The notes under the pieces were generated by a model that saw only the letters and a list, made by a program, of their open reading frames with translations, was not told where the DNA came from and searched no databases. A stretch of 64,000 nt of DNA from Chelydra serpentina (lineage: Eukaryota; Chordata; Testudines; Chelydridae). This document shows, piece after piece, positions 33,846 through 45,775 of the stretch; the first letter of the stretch is position 1; each line of letters begins with the position of its first letter. The stretch is from assembly GCA_037349315.1 (NCBI GenBank), contig JBAIAC010000217.1, forward strand, positions 124,001-188,000. The letters run 5' to 3'. Made by a program: the position numbers and the translations under genes.

Positions 33846-34507
33846 TGTAAGCGTGTCGGACTCACTCCGGCAGCGCCTCCTGCTGGTCTTGTCTGGGAAT
33901 TAACTCGTCCAGCTCCGGAGCACCCTCTTCAGGTCGGTGATCCGCCTGACCGCTGGTCCCGTGCCCCTTCCAGGACCCCGGTGCCTCTTTCTCGGGGGGC
34001 TGCCCCCTGGCAGTACCCCCTTAGTTTCTGGGTCTCCCCTCCCTGGGGAGCCCCCAACCACTATCCCCACCTCACCTCAGTATAGGCTACTGCCAGTCAC
34101 CACCTAGCCCCATGAACTGGGGCAGTCTGCAGTGTATTAGCCACTCATCACAGGCAAGGGGGGTTGGACCTGCTGCCCCTGAACCCCAGTACCTCTCGGG
34201 GCCCTATGCCAGGCCCTGCAGCCTGGGGCTTCCCAGCCTGGAGCCTCCCTGCTCCCCTGGCCTTTCTCCAGCCCTGATCCCAACTAGGTACCTGCTTCCC
34301 CCTTGCAGCCAAACCCTTCTCCCTCTGAAGGCAGAGAGTGTCTGTCTGCTCCAGGCCCACTGCCCTCTTATAAGAGCCAGCTGGGCCCTGATTAAACTGG
34401 CCACAGCTGTGGCTGCTTCTGTCATCAGCCTAGCGTTCCCCGTTGCAGCCCTCTCCCAGGCTGCTTTAAGCCCCTTAGGACAGGAGTGGTGTAGCCACCC
34501 CGCTACA
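33846..34507 (-). mobile_element. solo LTR, copy 2
   Basis: 662 bp with the same ends and the same GGGTT duplication (33841-33845, 34508-34512) as copy 1. It was carried here by the tandem duplication and is not an independent insertion. Confidence 0.9.
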
Positions 34508-34598
34508 GGGTTCAAGATATTCTGTCTTCCGGTCCGGTGTATTCACTATGAGAGCAAGGTGTTGGCAGAAGCTTTCCATGGGAATGTGTCTATTTCAG

Positions 34599-34619
34599 GG
34601 AGGAAAAAAACCTCTTTGG
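34599..34619 (+). pseudogene. decayed b-like heptad exon
   Basis: Same state as the copy at 31838: acceptor CAG kept, donor position AT. Confidence 0.5.
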
Positions 34620-34759
34620 ATGAAAAAAGGATGAAGAAAGACACAAAAGGATCTCTGTAGAATCAAAAGTTTCTATTTCCTCTGTATTAAAAAGGAACAT
34701 TCAGATTTTTCACTTGAAAATGAAGGTTTGATTCAGTTACCCAATCATGTGGGGGCGGT

Positions 34760-35065
34760 GTAGGCACAGGCACCAACTTTTTGATTTCCTTGATAGTGCT
34801 TGACCACCTCTCTGCCCCAGGATCCGTCCCTATATATCCATTCCCTCAAGGCCCCACTCCTTGCTCGCCTCTTCCTGCTCCCACCCCGCCTCTTCCTGCC
34901 ACATTACACCCCCTCTCCCAAGAGCGCCCCACCCTCGTTCCGCCTCCTCCTGTCCATGCTCCTCCGCCTGAGCGCCTCCTGCCCTCTGCAGAACAGCTGA
35001 TCGGTGTGGGCAGGATGCACTGCGGTGGAGGGGGGAGGGGCTGATTGGCGGGGCCTGCGGTGGGT
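34760..35065. repeat. CT-rich interspersed repeat, copy 2
   Basis: Homologous to 32005-32300; begins GGCACAGGCACCAACTTTTT. Confidence 0.7.
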
Positions 35066-35159
35066 GCAATTTCTGTCTCAGCAAAGCTGTTCCCCTTTCA
35101 CTGGAGCTGACACAAGTCCTTCAATAGGAAATGGTTCGCAGACCCCAGGCCAGAGGGCA

Positions 35160-35965
35160 TAGGGTTGATCTTAATTAGGACTATAGAGGTTATATTAGGT
35201 GTTTATTTGTCTCTATTGCTGGAATACTGAGTGCAGTTCTGGTGTCCCCCATGAAGAAAGAAGTTGTCAAAGTGGAGAGGGTTCAGAGAAGATCACCAGA
35301 ATGATCAAAGGATTAGATAACATGTGTCGTAGTGACAGACTCAAAGAGCTCTGTCTCTTTAGTTTAACAAAGGGAAGGGGTGACTTGATTGAACTCTATA
35401 TGTATGTGCATAGAGAAGAAATACGTGATAATGGGCTTTTTAGTCTAGCAGAGAATGGTCTAGCACAATCCAGTGGCTGGAAACTGAAATTAGGAAAGTC
35501 AGACTAGAAATAAGACATACATTTTTAAGACTGAGGGTGATGAAACATTGTAACATTTCACCATGGTTTCCGGTGGATCCTCCATCACTGGAGATTTTTG
35601 AAATCAAGGTGATATGTTCTTTGTAAAGCATCTTCTCTAATGCAAACATGAATTGTTTGGGGAAAGTTCTCTGGCTCATGCTATAGAGACCAGAGACAGT
35701 GTGATGTTCATTGTGTCACTTGCTCACTCATAGCTATTCTCCAATAAACACAGCTTTTGGTATTTTTCACCCGGAGGGTGGTGAAGCACTGGAATGGGTT
35801 CCCTAGAGAGGTGGTGGAACCTCCATCCTTATAGGTATTTAAGGCCCGGCTTGAGAAAGCCCTGGCTGGGATGATTTAGTTGGTGCTGGTCCTGTATTGA
35901 GGAGGGGGTTGGACTAGATGATCTCCTGAGGTCTCTTCCAACCCTAATCTTCCATGATTCTATGA
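35160..35965 (+). mobile_element. CR1 3' half
   Basis: Decayed CR1 RT C-terminus plus 3' end, ending at ATTCTATGATTTTATGA. Confidence 0.78.
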
Positions 35966-35969
35966 TTTT

Positions 35970-36160
35970 ATGAATCACCCTCCCTGATTGAGCTGACCTC
36001 GTTATCTCTAGCCTGACTCTTCCCTGCACATTTATATCTGCCCCTGGACATTTCCACTGCTTGCATCTGAAGAAGTGGGTATTCACCCACGAAAGCTTAT
36101 GCTCCAATACCTCTGTCAGTCGATAAGGTGCCACAGGATCCTTTGTCGCTTCTATGAATT
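35970..36160 (-). mobile_element. SINE-like insertion in the CR1 tail
   Basis: TGGGTATTCACCCACGAAAG, GATAAGGTGCCACAGGATCC and TTTGTCGCTTC match the SINE-like repeat at 22751. It is flanked by CTATGA on both sides. Present also near 52205 and 55165, absent at 38935. Confidence 0.7.
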
Positions 36161-36238
36161 ATTAATTATCTTTGTTCTTCACCATATTATTACAAACGGT
36201 GATATTGTTATCTTTAAATATATTTTTTTCTTTTTCAG

Positions 36239-36259
36239 GTTACTTGGGAAAGATAATAA
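36239..36259 (+). CDS. heptad micro-exon e1 (G-YLGKII)
   Basis: 21 bp between TTTCTTTTTCAG and GTAAGT, phase 1 to 1. Homologous to exon c by flanks. Leu at position 3 and Ile at 7 are kept. Confidence 0.8.
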
Positions 36260-36904
36260 GTAAGTCTCTGCCCTTTTTCTTTTGTGTACTCTACTGCTCT
36301 GCAGGAATCTTCTAGAATGAAAAGAAAAATCATTTGAGTTATTAGTCCTCACCCCACTTTCCTGTTTTGGATAGAGCAGGTTACCTGACTGTTTTGTCAA
36401 TAATAGATGAGCGCTTGCTGGTTCTGAGCAGTGCTGCTCATACATCGTTGAAATTTACATAGACTCACCCAATCCTGGTTTGTTTTCTCCAAGAACCATA
36501 CCACTCTTGCTGAGACACAGTACGAAAGGCAATGTACACATTGAAAGGACTCTGCGTTGAAACAGTAAATGGAATGCAGCTCATGATGTAAATGGTGTTA
36601 CTGCTCCTTTCATAGCAGAACCCATATTAGCAGAGGAGCCTAGTGTGTCATATTCCCCTTTTGCTAATTAGTTGTGGCCATGAAGCTCTTTCTTAAATTG
36701 ATTAAAGCAAGAACATAATCTTCTCTATCTACTACGTGGTGGGATAGGAATGGGGCGAGCCCACGGATTGAATAGCTACCTCACTGCCCATGGCCAATAT
36801 TTATGCTAATCAACAAAGAGAGGATCTCATTCACCCTCTTCAATTCATAAGTCAATTGACATGCCCTGAACTGTTTTCTTCTCCTCCCCATTTTTCTTTT
36901 GCAG

Positions 36905-36925
36905 AGGAACTCTGGGAGCAAATGG
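36905..36925 (+). CDS. heptad micro-exon f1 (K-ELWEQM)
   Basis: 21 bp between TTTCTTTTGCAG and GTGAGT, phase 1 to 1. Homologous to exon d but with Leu at position 3 and Met at 7, giving an intact hydrophobic core. Confidence 0.8.
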
Positions 36926-37549
36926 GTGAGTTTGCCAACTTTACTCAATACTTACAGTCCACTGACCCAACTTTGTGTGCCCTGTGTTGGTTCCAACAAC
37001 TTCAGCTGCAGAAGGGATGCTATCATTGCATGCCCCATGGATCTGGGAAGTGGAGGGTCTGTGTAGATTACTCTGGAATTGTGGTATGTCATTGAGCTGT
37101 TACCTCACCAGCAGTTTGCAAAGAAAGTCAGAGGGGTGGGGGTTTAAGGGCAGTCGTGCATGTGAGAAAAAACATCCACGCGCTACAGGAACAGAACATA
37201 TCAAGTGAATGGAAAAGCTCTGGATGGGGAGTGTGGCAGGACCAAGTTGCTAGTGCTGTGCGTGACCCTGTAGTAGCGGAGGCCATGTGGAGACTGCACC
37301 CTTTGCCTCTGGGATGGAGGGAGAATTGTCTTCCCCAAAGAGCTTCCCCCAAACTGGAAATCCACATCCTGTGCAGAGCACCCAGAGTTGGCTCTTTGAC
37401 AATCCCCCTGCAAAGGAAGTGCTGATAGTCACACAGGGATGTTTGTTAGAGCAAGAAATAAAACCTAGATATTCTGTCTTCCGGTCCGGTGTATTCACTA
37501 TGAGAGCAAGGTGTTGGCAGAAACTTTCCTTGGGAATGTGTCTATTTCG

Positions 37550-37572
37550 GGGGGGGGGGAATGCTCTTTGGA
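37550..37572 (+). pseudogene. destroyed b-like heptad exon
   Basis: Corresponds to 31838. The acceptor CAG has become CGG followed by a G-run, and the donor is AT. Confidence 0.45.
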
Positions 37573-37729
37573 TGAAAAAAAGACCAAGAAAGACACAAAA
37601 GGATCTCTGTAGAATCAAAAGTTTCTATCTCCTCAGTATTAAAACGGAACATTCTGCTTTTTCACTTTAAAAATGAAGGAGACATTTTTAAGGTTTGATT
37701 CAGTTACCCAATCATGTGGGGAGGGTGTA

Positions 37730-38030
37730 GGCACAGGCACCAACTTTTTGATTTCCTTGATAGTGCTTGACCACCTCTCTGCCCCAGGATCCGTCCCTAT
37801 ATATCCATTCCCTCAAGGCCCCACTCCTTGCTCGCCTCTTCCTGCTCCCACCCCGCCTCTTCCTGCCACATTACACCCCCTCTCTCAAGAGTGCCCCACC
37901 CTCGTTCTGCCCCCTCCTGTCCATGCTCCTCCCCCTGAGCGCCTCCTGCCCTCTGCAGAGCAGCTGATCGGTGCGGGCAGGACGCATGGCGGAGGAGGAG
38001 GAGGGGCTGATTGGCGGGGCCTGCCGGTGA
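37730..38030. repeat. CT-rich interspersed repeat, copy 3
   Basis: Homologous to 32005-32300. Confidence 0.7.
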
Positions 38031-38109
38031 GTGCAATTTCTGTCTCAGCAAAGCTGTTCCCCTTTCACTGGAGCTGACACAAGTCCTTCAATAGGAAATG
38101 GTTCGCAGA

Positions 38110-38940
38110 CCCCAGGCCAGAGGGCATAGGGTTGATCTTAATTAGGACTATAGAGGTTATATTAGGTGTTTATTTGGTTCTAGTGCTGGAATACTGAGTG
38201 CAGTTGTGGTGTCCCCCACGAAGAAAGAAGTTGTCAAAGTGGAGAGGGTTTAGAGAAGAGCACCAGAATGATCAAAGGATTAGATAACATGCGTCATAGT
38301 GATAGACTCAAAGAGCTCTGTCTCTTTAGTTTAACAAAGAGAAGGGGTGACTTGATTGCACTGTTTATGTATGTACATAGAGAACAAATATTTGATAATG
38401 GGCTTTTTAGTCTAGCAGAGAATGGTCTAGCACAATCCAGTGGCTGGAAATTGAAATTAGGAAAGTCAGACTAGAAATAAGGCATATATTTTTAAGACTG
38501 AGGGTGATTAAACATTGTAACGATTTACCATGGTTTCTGGTGGATCCTCCATCACTGGAAATTTTTGAAATCAAGGTGATATGTTCTTTGTAAAGCATCT
38601 TCTCTAATGCAAACATGAATTGTTTGGGGAAAGTTCTCTGGCTCATGCTATAGAGACCAGAGACAGTGTGATGTTCATTGTGTCACTTGCTCACTCATAG
38701 CTATTCTCCAATAAACACAGCTTTTGGTATTTTTCACCCGGAGGGTGGTGAAGCACTGGAATGGGTTCCCTAGAGAGGTGGTGGAACCTCCATCCTTATA
38801 GGTATTTAAGGCCCGGCTTGAGAAAGCCCTGGCTGGGATGATTTAGTTGGTGCTGGTCCTGTATTGAGGAGGGGGTTGGACTAGATGACCTCCTGAGGTC
38901 TCTTCCAACCCTAATCTTCCATGATTCTATTGTGCTATGA
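38110..38940 (+). mobile_element. CR1 3' half without SINE
   Basis: As at 35160, but the CR1 tail runs directly into host sequence (ATTCTATTGTGCTATGAATT): no SINE-like insertion here. Confidence 0.78.
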
Positions 38941-39019
38941 ATTATTAGTTTTTTGTTCTTGGCCATATTATTACAATGGTGCTATTGTTATCTTTAAATA
39001 TAATTTTTTTCTTTTTCAG

Positions 39020-39040
39020 GTTACTTGGGAAAGATAATAA
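39020..39040 (+). CDS. heptad micro-exon e2 (G-YLGKII)
   Basis: 21 bp between TTTTTCAG and GTAAGT, identical to e1. Its partner f has been deleted at 39678-39682, so the next in-order exon is a2 of unit 2. Confidence 0.8.
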
Positions 39041-39677
39041 GTAAGTCTCTGCCCTTTTTCTTTTGTGTACTCTACTGCTCTGCAGGAATCTTCTAGAATG
39101 AAAAGAAAAATCATTTGAGTTATTAGTCCTCACCCCACTTTCCTGTTTTGGATAGAGCAGGTTACCTGACTATTTTGTCAATAATAGATGAGCGCTTGCT
39201 GGTTCTGAGCAGTGCTGCTCATACATCGTTGAAATTTACATAGACTCACCCAGTCCTGGTTTGTATTCTCCAAGAACCATAACACTCTTGCTGAGACACA
39301 GTACGAAAGGCAATGTACACATTGAAAGGACTCTGCGTTGAAACAGTAAATGGAATGCAGCTCATGATGTAAATGGTGTTACTGCTCCTTTCATAGCAGA
39401 ACCCATATTAGCAGAGGAGCCTAGTGTGTCATATTCCCCTTTTGCTAATTAGTTGTGGCCATGAAACTGCTTCTTAAATTGATTAAAGCAAGACTATACT
39501 CTTCTCTATCTACTATGTAGCGGGATAGGAATGGGGCGAGCTCACGGATTGAATAGCTAGCTCATTACGAATGTCCAATATTTATGCTAATCAAGAAAGA
39601 GAGGATCTCATTCACCCTCTTCAATTCCCAAGTGAATGGACATACACTGAACTGTTTTCTTCTCCTCCCCATTTTTC

Positions 39678-39682
39678 CTTTG
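39678..39682 (+). other. deletion scar of micro-exon f
   Basis: TTTTTCCTTTG joins directly to TGTGCCCTG. In the intact sub-unit the 74 bp at 36902-36975, between two CTTTG copies, hold the acceptor AG, exon f and its donor. Confidence 0.85.
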
Positions 39683-40044
39683 TGTGCCCTGTGTTGGTTC
39701 CAACAACCTCAATTGCAGAAGGGACGCTATCATTGCATGCCCCATGGGTATTGGAAGTGGAGGGTCTGTGTAGATTACTCTGGGATCGTGGTATTTCATG
39801 GAGCTGAGACCTTACGAGCACTTTGCAAAGAAAGTCAGAGGGGTCGGAGTTCAAGGGCAGTCGGGCATGTGAGAAAAAATGTCCACGTGCTGCAGGAACA
39901 GAACATATCAAGTGAATGGAAAAGCTCTGGATGGGGAGTGTGGCAGGACCGAGTAGCTAGTGCTGTGCCTGACCTTGTAATAGCTGAGGCCATGCGGACC
40001 CTCCACCCAGTGCCTCTGGGATGGAGGGAGGCTTGTGCTCCCCA

Positions 40045-40370
40045 AATAGCACAGGCGCCAACTTTTTCATTTCCTCGAGGGTGCTTGACAGTCTGTCTGC
40101 CCCAGGCCCTGCCCCTACTATACCCCTTCCCTCAAGGCCCCACCCCTGTCACACCTCTTCCCGCTCCCACTCCACTTCTCCCGGCCCTATTGCACCCCCT
40201 CTCCCAAGAGCGCCCCGACCTCGTTCCGCCTCTTCCTTCCCCCGCACCTCTCCACCAGCACCTCCTGCCCTCTACAGAAAAGCTGATCAGTGGCAGGCAG
40301 GAGGCGCTGTGGTGGAGGGGGAGGAGCTGATTGGCAGGACCTGCCGGTGATTGCTGAGCATCCACTCTTT
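40045..40370. repeat. CT-rich interspersed repeat, copy 4
   Basis: Homologous to 32005-32300; begins CACAGGCGCCAACTTTTTCA. Confidence 0.7.
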
Positions 40371-41599
40371 GGTTGTTCATTAACTAAACTTTCTAAAAAA
40401 AAAAGACAAATAGGAGATATATGAGCCTGTATCTCACTTTGCAAACAGTGGCAGGACGCAAGAATGAGTTTGCTTTTATTTCTGAGGTGATCACACAGAA
40501 TGAGATTTTATCAGGGAAATAATTAGCAGCTAGCTCTAGATTGCACCCAGCAAATCATGGTAAGTGTTAAACATCTCTGTAGGGTTCCATACAGTGCCCC
40601 GAGGGGGAACTCTTGATACTGAAAGGGCAGAGCATCCCCTTGGATGGGAAACCTCTGCTGGAAACTTCAGGGGCCTTTAATTGCATCCCGCACCAATGAG
40701 GGGGGTTCTCCCCTCACACAGCAGAGTGCAGAGCATGGCGGAATAACCACAAATCCCAAGAGTCTGACAGATGCCAGGTCTCATGCTCAGAGGTCTTATG
40801 TCTTTCTGTCAGAAGAGTTTCCTGGATGCCCCTGTCCCTGGCAGCAGAGTGCTGAGGGTGCTGTCCCCCTGCATGCCTGAGATCTCCAGGAAGTGCTGTT
40901 AACCCCTTGATCTAGAATCCCACCTACTGTTCCCCATGGTGATATCATTCAAGAACTCACTCACCATTCCTGTCCCATGACTGGGCCAGTCAGACACACA
41001 TTGTCTATTATCTGAACAGGTGCAATTTCTTTCTCAGCATGGCTGTACCCTTTTCCTTGAACCTCACAAAACCCCTTCAGTAGGAATAGGTTGGGTAGGC
41101 AGTGGGCCAGAGGGTATGAGGATGATTTTAAGGTGGACTCTGAAGGTTATATTAGTTCTGTCTTTGGCTCTGCCATTGGAATACTGTGTCCGTTTCTGGT
41201 GTCCCCAATGGAAGAAGGAAGTTGATCAATAGGAAAGGGTTCAGAGAAGAACCAGGGAAATGATTAAAAGATTAGAAAACATATTTTGTAGTGATAGACT
41301 CCAGGAGTTTAATCTGTTTTGCTAAACAAAGAAAAGGGGTACCTTGATCACACTCTATAATTAAGTACATGAGGAACAAATATTTGACATCAAACTAAAT
41401 TTTGCCCACTATACCCTCCTCATTCCAATTGAACCATCCGATCCATCTTCCCTAGTTCTTCCCTAAACATCATGGGAGCAAAGAGGACTAAATAGTATAT
41501 ACTCTGGATGTCAGACTCGCACTAGCGTTCTACCTTTAGAGAACCAAGGTAGTCACCAAGACTGCGGATTGTCGCCAAGACTTTTTATTTCATCTTTGG
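40371..41599. other. array sequence without micro-exon
   Basis: Shares words with the intron after exon a (GATTTTATCAGGGAAAT / GGTTTCATTATGGAAAT), then a CR1-like fragment about 41100-41340. No 21-bp exon with both splice sites was found. Confidence 0.5.
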
Positions 41600-41689
41600 A
41601 ATGATCTAAACATTTCGCCATTTTCAAGCAGTAACTGTGTAAATGGATTTCTGGATGCATCCACCTTTGCTACAGCAGGAGGATATACA

Positions 41690-42815
41690 ACTCCCACAGT
41701 ATTCTTGCCAGCAAGTTAAAGAAGTATGGGGTGGATGAATGGATGGTAAGGTGGATAGAAAACTGGCTAGATGGTCGGGCTCAACAGGTAGTGATCAATG
41801 GCTCCATGTCTAGTTGGCAGCCGATATCAAGTGGAGTGCCCCAAGGGTCGGTGCTGGGGCCGGTTTTGTTCAATATCTTCATTAACGATCTGGAGGATGG
41901 TGTGGACTGCACCCTTAGCAAGTTTGCAGATGACACTAAACTGGGAGGAGTGGTTGATACGCTGGAGGGTAGGGTTAGGATACAGAGGGACCTAGACAAA
42001 TTAAAGGATTGGGCCAAAAGAAATCTGATGAGGTTCAACAAGGACAAGTGGAGAGTCCTGCACTTAGGACGGAAGAATCCCATGCACTGCTACAGACTAG
42101 GAACCGAATGGCTGGGCAGCAGTTCTGCAGAAAAGGACCTAGGGGTTACAGTGGACGAAAAGCTGAATATGAGTCAACAGTGTGCCCTTGTTGCCAAGAA
42201 GGCTAATGGCATTTTGGGTTGTATAAGTAGGGGCATTTCCAACAGATCGAGGGATGTGATCATTCCCCTCTATTCGGCACTGGTGAGGCCTCATTTGGAG
42301 TACTGTGCCCAGTTTTGGGCCCCACACTAGAAGAAGGATGTGGATAAATTGGAAAGAGTCCAACAGAGGGCAACAAAAATGATTAGGGGGCTGGAGCACA
42401 TGACTTATGAGGAGAGGCTGAGGGAACTGGGATTGTTTAGCCTGCAGAAGAGAAGAGTGAGAGGGGATTTGATAGCTGCTTTCAACTACCTGAAAGGGGG
42501 TTCCAAAGAGGATGGACCTAGACTGTTCTCAGTGGTAGAAGATGACAGAACAAGGAGTAATGGTCTGAAGTTGCAGAGGGGGAGGTTTAGGTTGGATATT
42601 AGGAAACACTTTTTCACTAGTAGGGTGGTGAAGCACTGGAATGGGTTACCTAGGGAGGTGGTGGAATCTCCTTCCTTAGAGGTTTTTAAGGTCAGGCTTG
42701 ACAAAGCCCTGGCTGGGATGATTTAGTTGGGGTTGGTCCTGCTTTGAGCAGGGGGTTGGACTAGATGACCTCCTGAGGTCCCTTCCAACCCTGAGATTCT
42801 ATGATTCTATGATTG
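41690..42815 (+). mobile_element. CR1 3' half, near-intact RT C-terminus
   Basis: From 41731 the frame runs [38 protein letters not shown] and [16 protein letters not shown], meets a single TAG at 42328-42330, and continues in the same frame to 42726 ([15 protein letters not shown] ... [14 protein letters not shown]). The 3' UTR ends in ATTCTATGATTCTATGATT. 5'-truncated and interrupted by one stop. Confidence 0.92.
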
Positions 42816-43164
42816 GCAGTGTGGTTAGTCAGAGGGAGAGACCTAGACATGCCCCATCTTTGTCTGCATCCAGACCTCCTGAACCTAAAGCAGAACCTTT
42901 TGAGGAGCAGGAGGAGAGACTAGAGGAGGAAAATTCACCTCCAAACAATTTCTCATCATCTTCACCGGACGACGCAGTGATGCCAACCCCTACCCCCAAC
43001 ATCTGCTAATGCAATGGACATGGACTTCTTATTTTCACATCCCACACCAAACTCTCCGGTGGTCAATGCGGTGAATGAAAGGGGGAGACAACATCACTCA
43101 AAATGGCCCCCAGTGGTAAAGACTGGAAGAGGATAGATCTGTCAATGGCAACTCCATAATTCAG

Positions 43165-43290
43165 GTTACAGTGTAGTAGCCATGTTAGTCTGTGTCAGCA
43201 AAAAGAAAATAAGAAAGAAATAAATACTTGTGGCACCTTAGAGACTAACAAATGTATTTCAGCATAAGCTTTCATGGGTTAGAACCCATG
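43165..43290 (+). mobile_element. SINE-like repeat
   Basis: GTAGTAGCCATGTTAGTCTG, CTTGTGGCACCTTAGAGAC and CATAAGCTTTCATGGGTTAG match a common reptilian interspersed repeat, also seen in part at 22751 and 35970. Confidence 0.65.
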
Positions 43291-43901
43291 TTTCCTATTA
43301 TGAGGCTTTGTCAATAGCAACATCAGTGGTCATGAGATGGAGTTCATGACTACACCTGTTGGGATTCCTGAAGAAAGTGCAGACCTCAGGAAAGGATCTG
43401 CCATTGAAAAGCTCCAAACCATTTGCCAACTGCATTGATGAATCCCTCCATTCCCTAAAAGATTCAAAAGCAACATTGTGATCACTCAGCATTTATACAC
43501 AGCACAGAAGAAAAGACCGGGTAGATATCGCCCTACCCCAAGATCTTGACCTCTGGCTGTCCTTCTAGCTCAACGACACTATGACCTGCAGTGGAGATAA
43601 CAGAGACCTCCTTCTAAACGTAGACAGCCCCCATCACAATTGTCTACATGTCACCACCTACCTCAAAACCGCAGTTTTGAGAACTTGGTTGAGTCCGCGA
43701 GACACCTCCACCTAGACCATGTGCTGCCACCATCAGAAACTCTCCATCAGTTTGCTGAGCATCTGACCACATTCTACCCAACATGGCGGAATATCACCCC
43801 AGACAAGTGGGCATTGGAATTCATCAGCAACGGATACCCAACTCCATATCTATCCCTCCTGCCTATCCCTCCGCCCGACCCTCTTCAGGGACCTTTCTCA
43901 C

Positions 43902-45775
43902 TGTAGTGAGGCGGTGCGGTTCCCCACAGCCCTGGAGAGAGATGAGTCCCTCCCGACATCAGAGTGGGCAGAACCAGGAAGCTCTGAGCCCGCCCCCCAG
44001 AGGGTCAGGCGTTGTCCCGGAAGTATAAAGGTGTGACCTCGGAGCTCACTGAGAGAGCAGCCGACAGGGATTCCAGACGCCTCTGGCCTAGCTCGCGACT
44101 GGGAAACCCCAGCAGCCTGCGGTAAACCTGAGGACTGGCCCAGCCTGCCCCGCGCCAGCTACCTGGAGGAGTTGCCGATCCTGCCCCACACCAGCTATCC
44201 AGAGGAGTTCCCGAATCTGCCCTTCGTCAGCTATCCCGAGGACCCCCTGGTGCTGGACCCCCCTGAGGACACCACCTCAACCCAGGTACCTCAAGAGGGG
44301 GAGTCTGGAAGTAGCCCGGGGGCAGCCAACCCTAGTCTGGCTGCAGAACTACCAGAGAGTATGTCACGTGAATCTATTGAAACCATGGCGGAAGCGGGAG
44401 GGCCTATTAATTAACCCTTAACCACCAGAACCAGAGTTGGGTCCCTGCACGCCCCTGACAGAGGACCCCGCAGGCTCCCAGCTTGGCCACATGCTCATGG
44501 GGGAGCAGCGAAAGCAGGCCCAATGTCTCCTGCAATGTCTCTCATGCCATCCAGACCGAGCCGGGGAAGGTAATCCGGGAGACAACCAGGCCCCTGTCGC
44601 ACCGAATGCGTCAGGAGGTTGAGGAGGAAGTACAGTTCATGCCATCCCTAGGAGTCATTGAGCCATTGCAGAGCGAGTGGCGCAGTCCGGTGATCTTGTT
44701 ACTCAAGCACAGTGGCACATAGCGCTTCTGTATAGCCTTAGAATCATAGAATCATAGAATCTCAGGGTTGGAAGGGACCTTAGGAGGTCATCTAGTCCAA
44801 CCCCCTGCTCAAAGCAGGACCAACCCCCAGTTTTTGCCCCAGATCCCTAGATGGCCCCCTCAAGGATTGAACTCACAACCCTGGGTTTAGCAGGCCAATG
44901 CTCAAACCACTGAGCTATCCCTCCCCACGTCCGGCAGATCAACGCCATCCAAAGCTTCGATGCATATCCTATGCCCTGTGTGGATGAACGGCTTGTCCGC
45001 CTAGGGGAGACCCATTTCACCACCATCCTCCACCTCAGTAAGGGGTACTGGCAGATCCCGCTCGACCCCATCTCTAAGGAGAAGACGGCGTTCGCCACCC
45101 CAATGGGACTTTACCAATTTACCCGGATGCCCTTCGGCCTCCATGGGGCCCCGGTGACATTCCAACAACTAATGGTTCACCTTTTATGGCCCCATCAAGA
45201 CTATGCAGCGGTGTATTTGTATGATGTCATAGTCTACAGCTGCCAGTGGGAGGACCACCTGCAACGCGTAGCCGTGGTCTTGAGATCCCTGCGAAAGGAA
45301 GGACTAACAGCCAATCCAAAAAAGTGTCGCATTGGATGGCAAGAGGCAACATACCTCGGATACACTATAGGGGGAGAACGAGTGAAACCCCTCATGGGGA
45401 AGGTTCAAGCACTCCCAGAGGGTCAGGCGTTGCCCCGGAAGTATAAAGGCCCGACCCCAGAGCTCACTGAGAGAGCAGCCGCTGGGGAGGCCAGATGCCT
45501 CTGGCTGAGCTCACGATTAGGAAACCCCAGAGGCCAGTGGTAAACCCGAGGACTGGCCCGACTTGCCCCTCGCCAGCTACCCGGAGGAGTTGCTGAGCCT
45601 GCCCTGCGCCAGCTATCCAGAAGAGGCCCTGGTGCTGGACCCCCATGAGGACACCACCCCGACCCAGGTACCTCAATACGGGGAGTCTGGAAGTAGCCCA
45701 GGAGCAGCCAACCCGAGTCAGGCGGCAGCACTGCCAGAGCCTATGTCAGTGTGTTGCGTCCAGGATCCCCACTGA
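43902..45775 (+). mobile_element. truncated Ty3/gypsy-like LTR element
   Basis: A left LTR-like segment (43902-about 44375) and a right one (about 45418-45775) share GGTCAGGCGTTG-CCCGGAAGTATAAAG and the CCAGCTA-CC-GAGGAGTT module. Between them are pol remnants: the N-terminal RT part (44483-44722, GVIEPLQSEWRSP) and the RT core (44930-45420: SKGYWQIPLD, MPFGLHGAP, then YLYD where YLDD is normal, then LGYTIGG). RT runs straight into the right LTR, so RNase H and integrase are missing. A SINE splits RT. Confidence 0.8.
44739..44927 (-). mobile_element. tRNA-derived SINE inside gypsy RT
   Basis: Minus-strand copy of the SINE at 20771, with A-box TAGCTCAGTGG, B-box-like GAGTTCAATCC and the CR1-like tail ending (ATTCTATG)n. 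Confidence 0.88.

Larger units (their letters stand above)
41600..43906 (+). mobile_element. DIRS-like remnant with CR1 and SINE inserts
   Basis: Outer parts: 42815-43010 encodes an ORF with SSSSPDDAV and PPEPKAEPFEEQ, and 43640-43906 encodes LHQFAEHLTTFYPTWRNITP followed by DKWALEFISNGY, like the start of the RT region of DIRS-type tyrosine-recombinase retroelements. CR1 is inserted at about 41690-42815 and a SINE-like repeat at about 43165-43290. The identification rests on motif memory only. Confidence 0.5.

Noticed and set aside
36790..37095. A 101-codon frame running through micro-exon f1 and on into KGCYHCMPHGSGKWRVCVDY
   Set aside because: The counterpart copies at 30540, 33606 and 39680 break the frame by stop or deletion, while the 21-bp exon and its splice sites are conserved. 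The frame is intron read-through.
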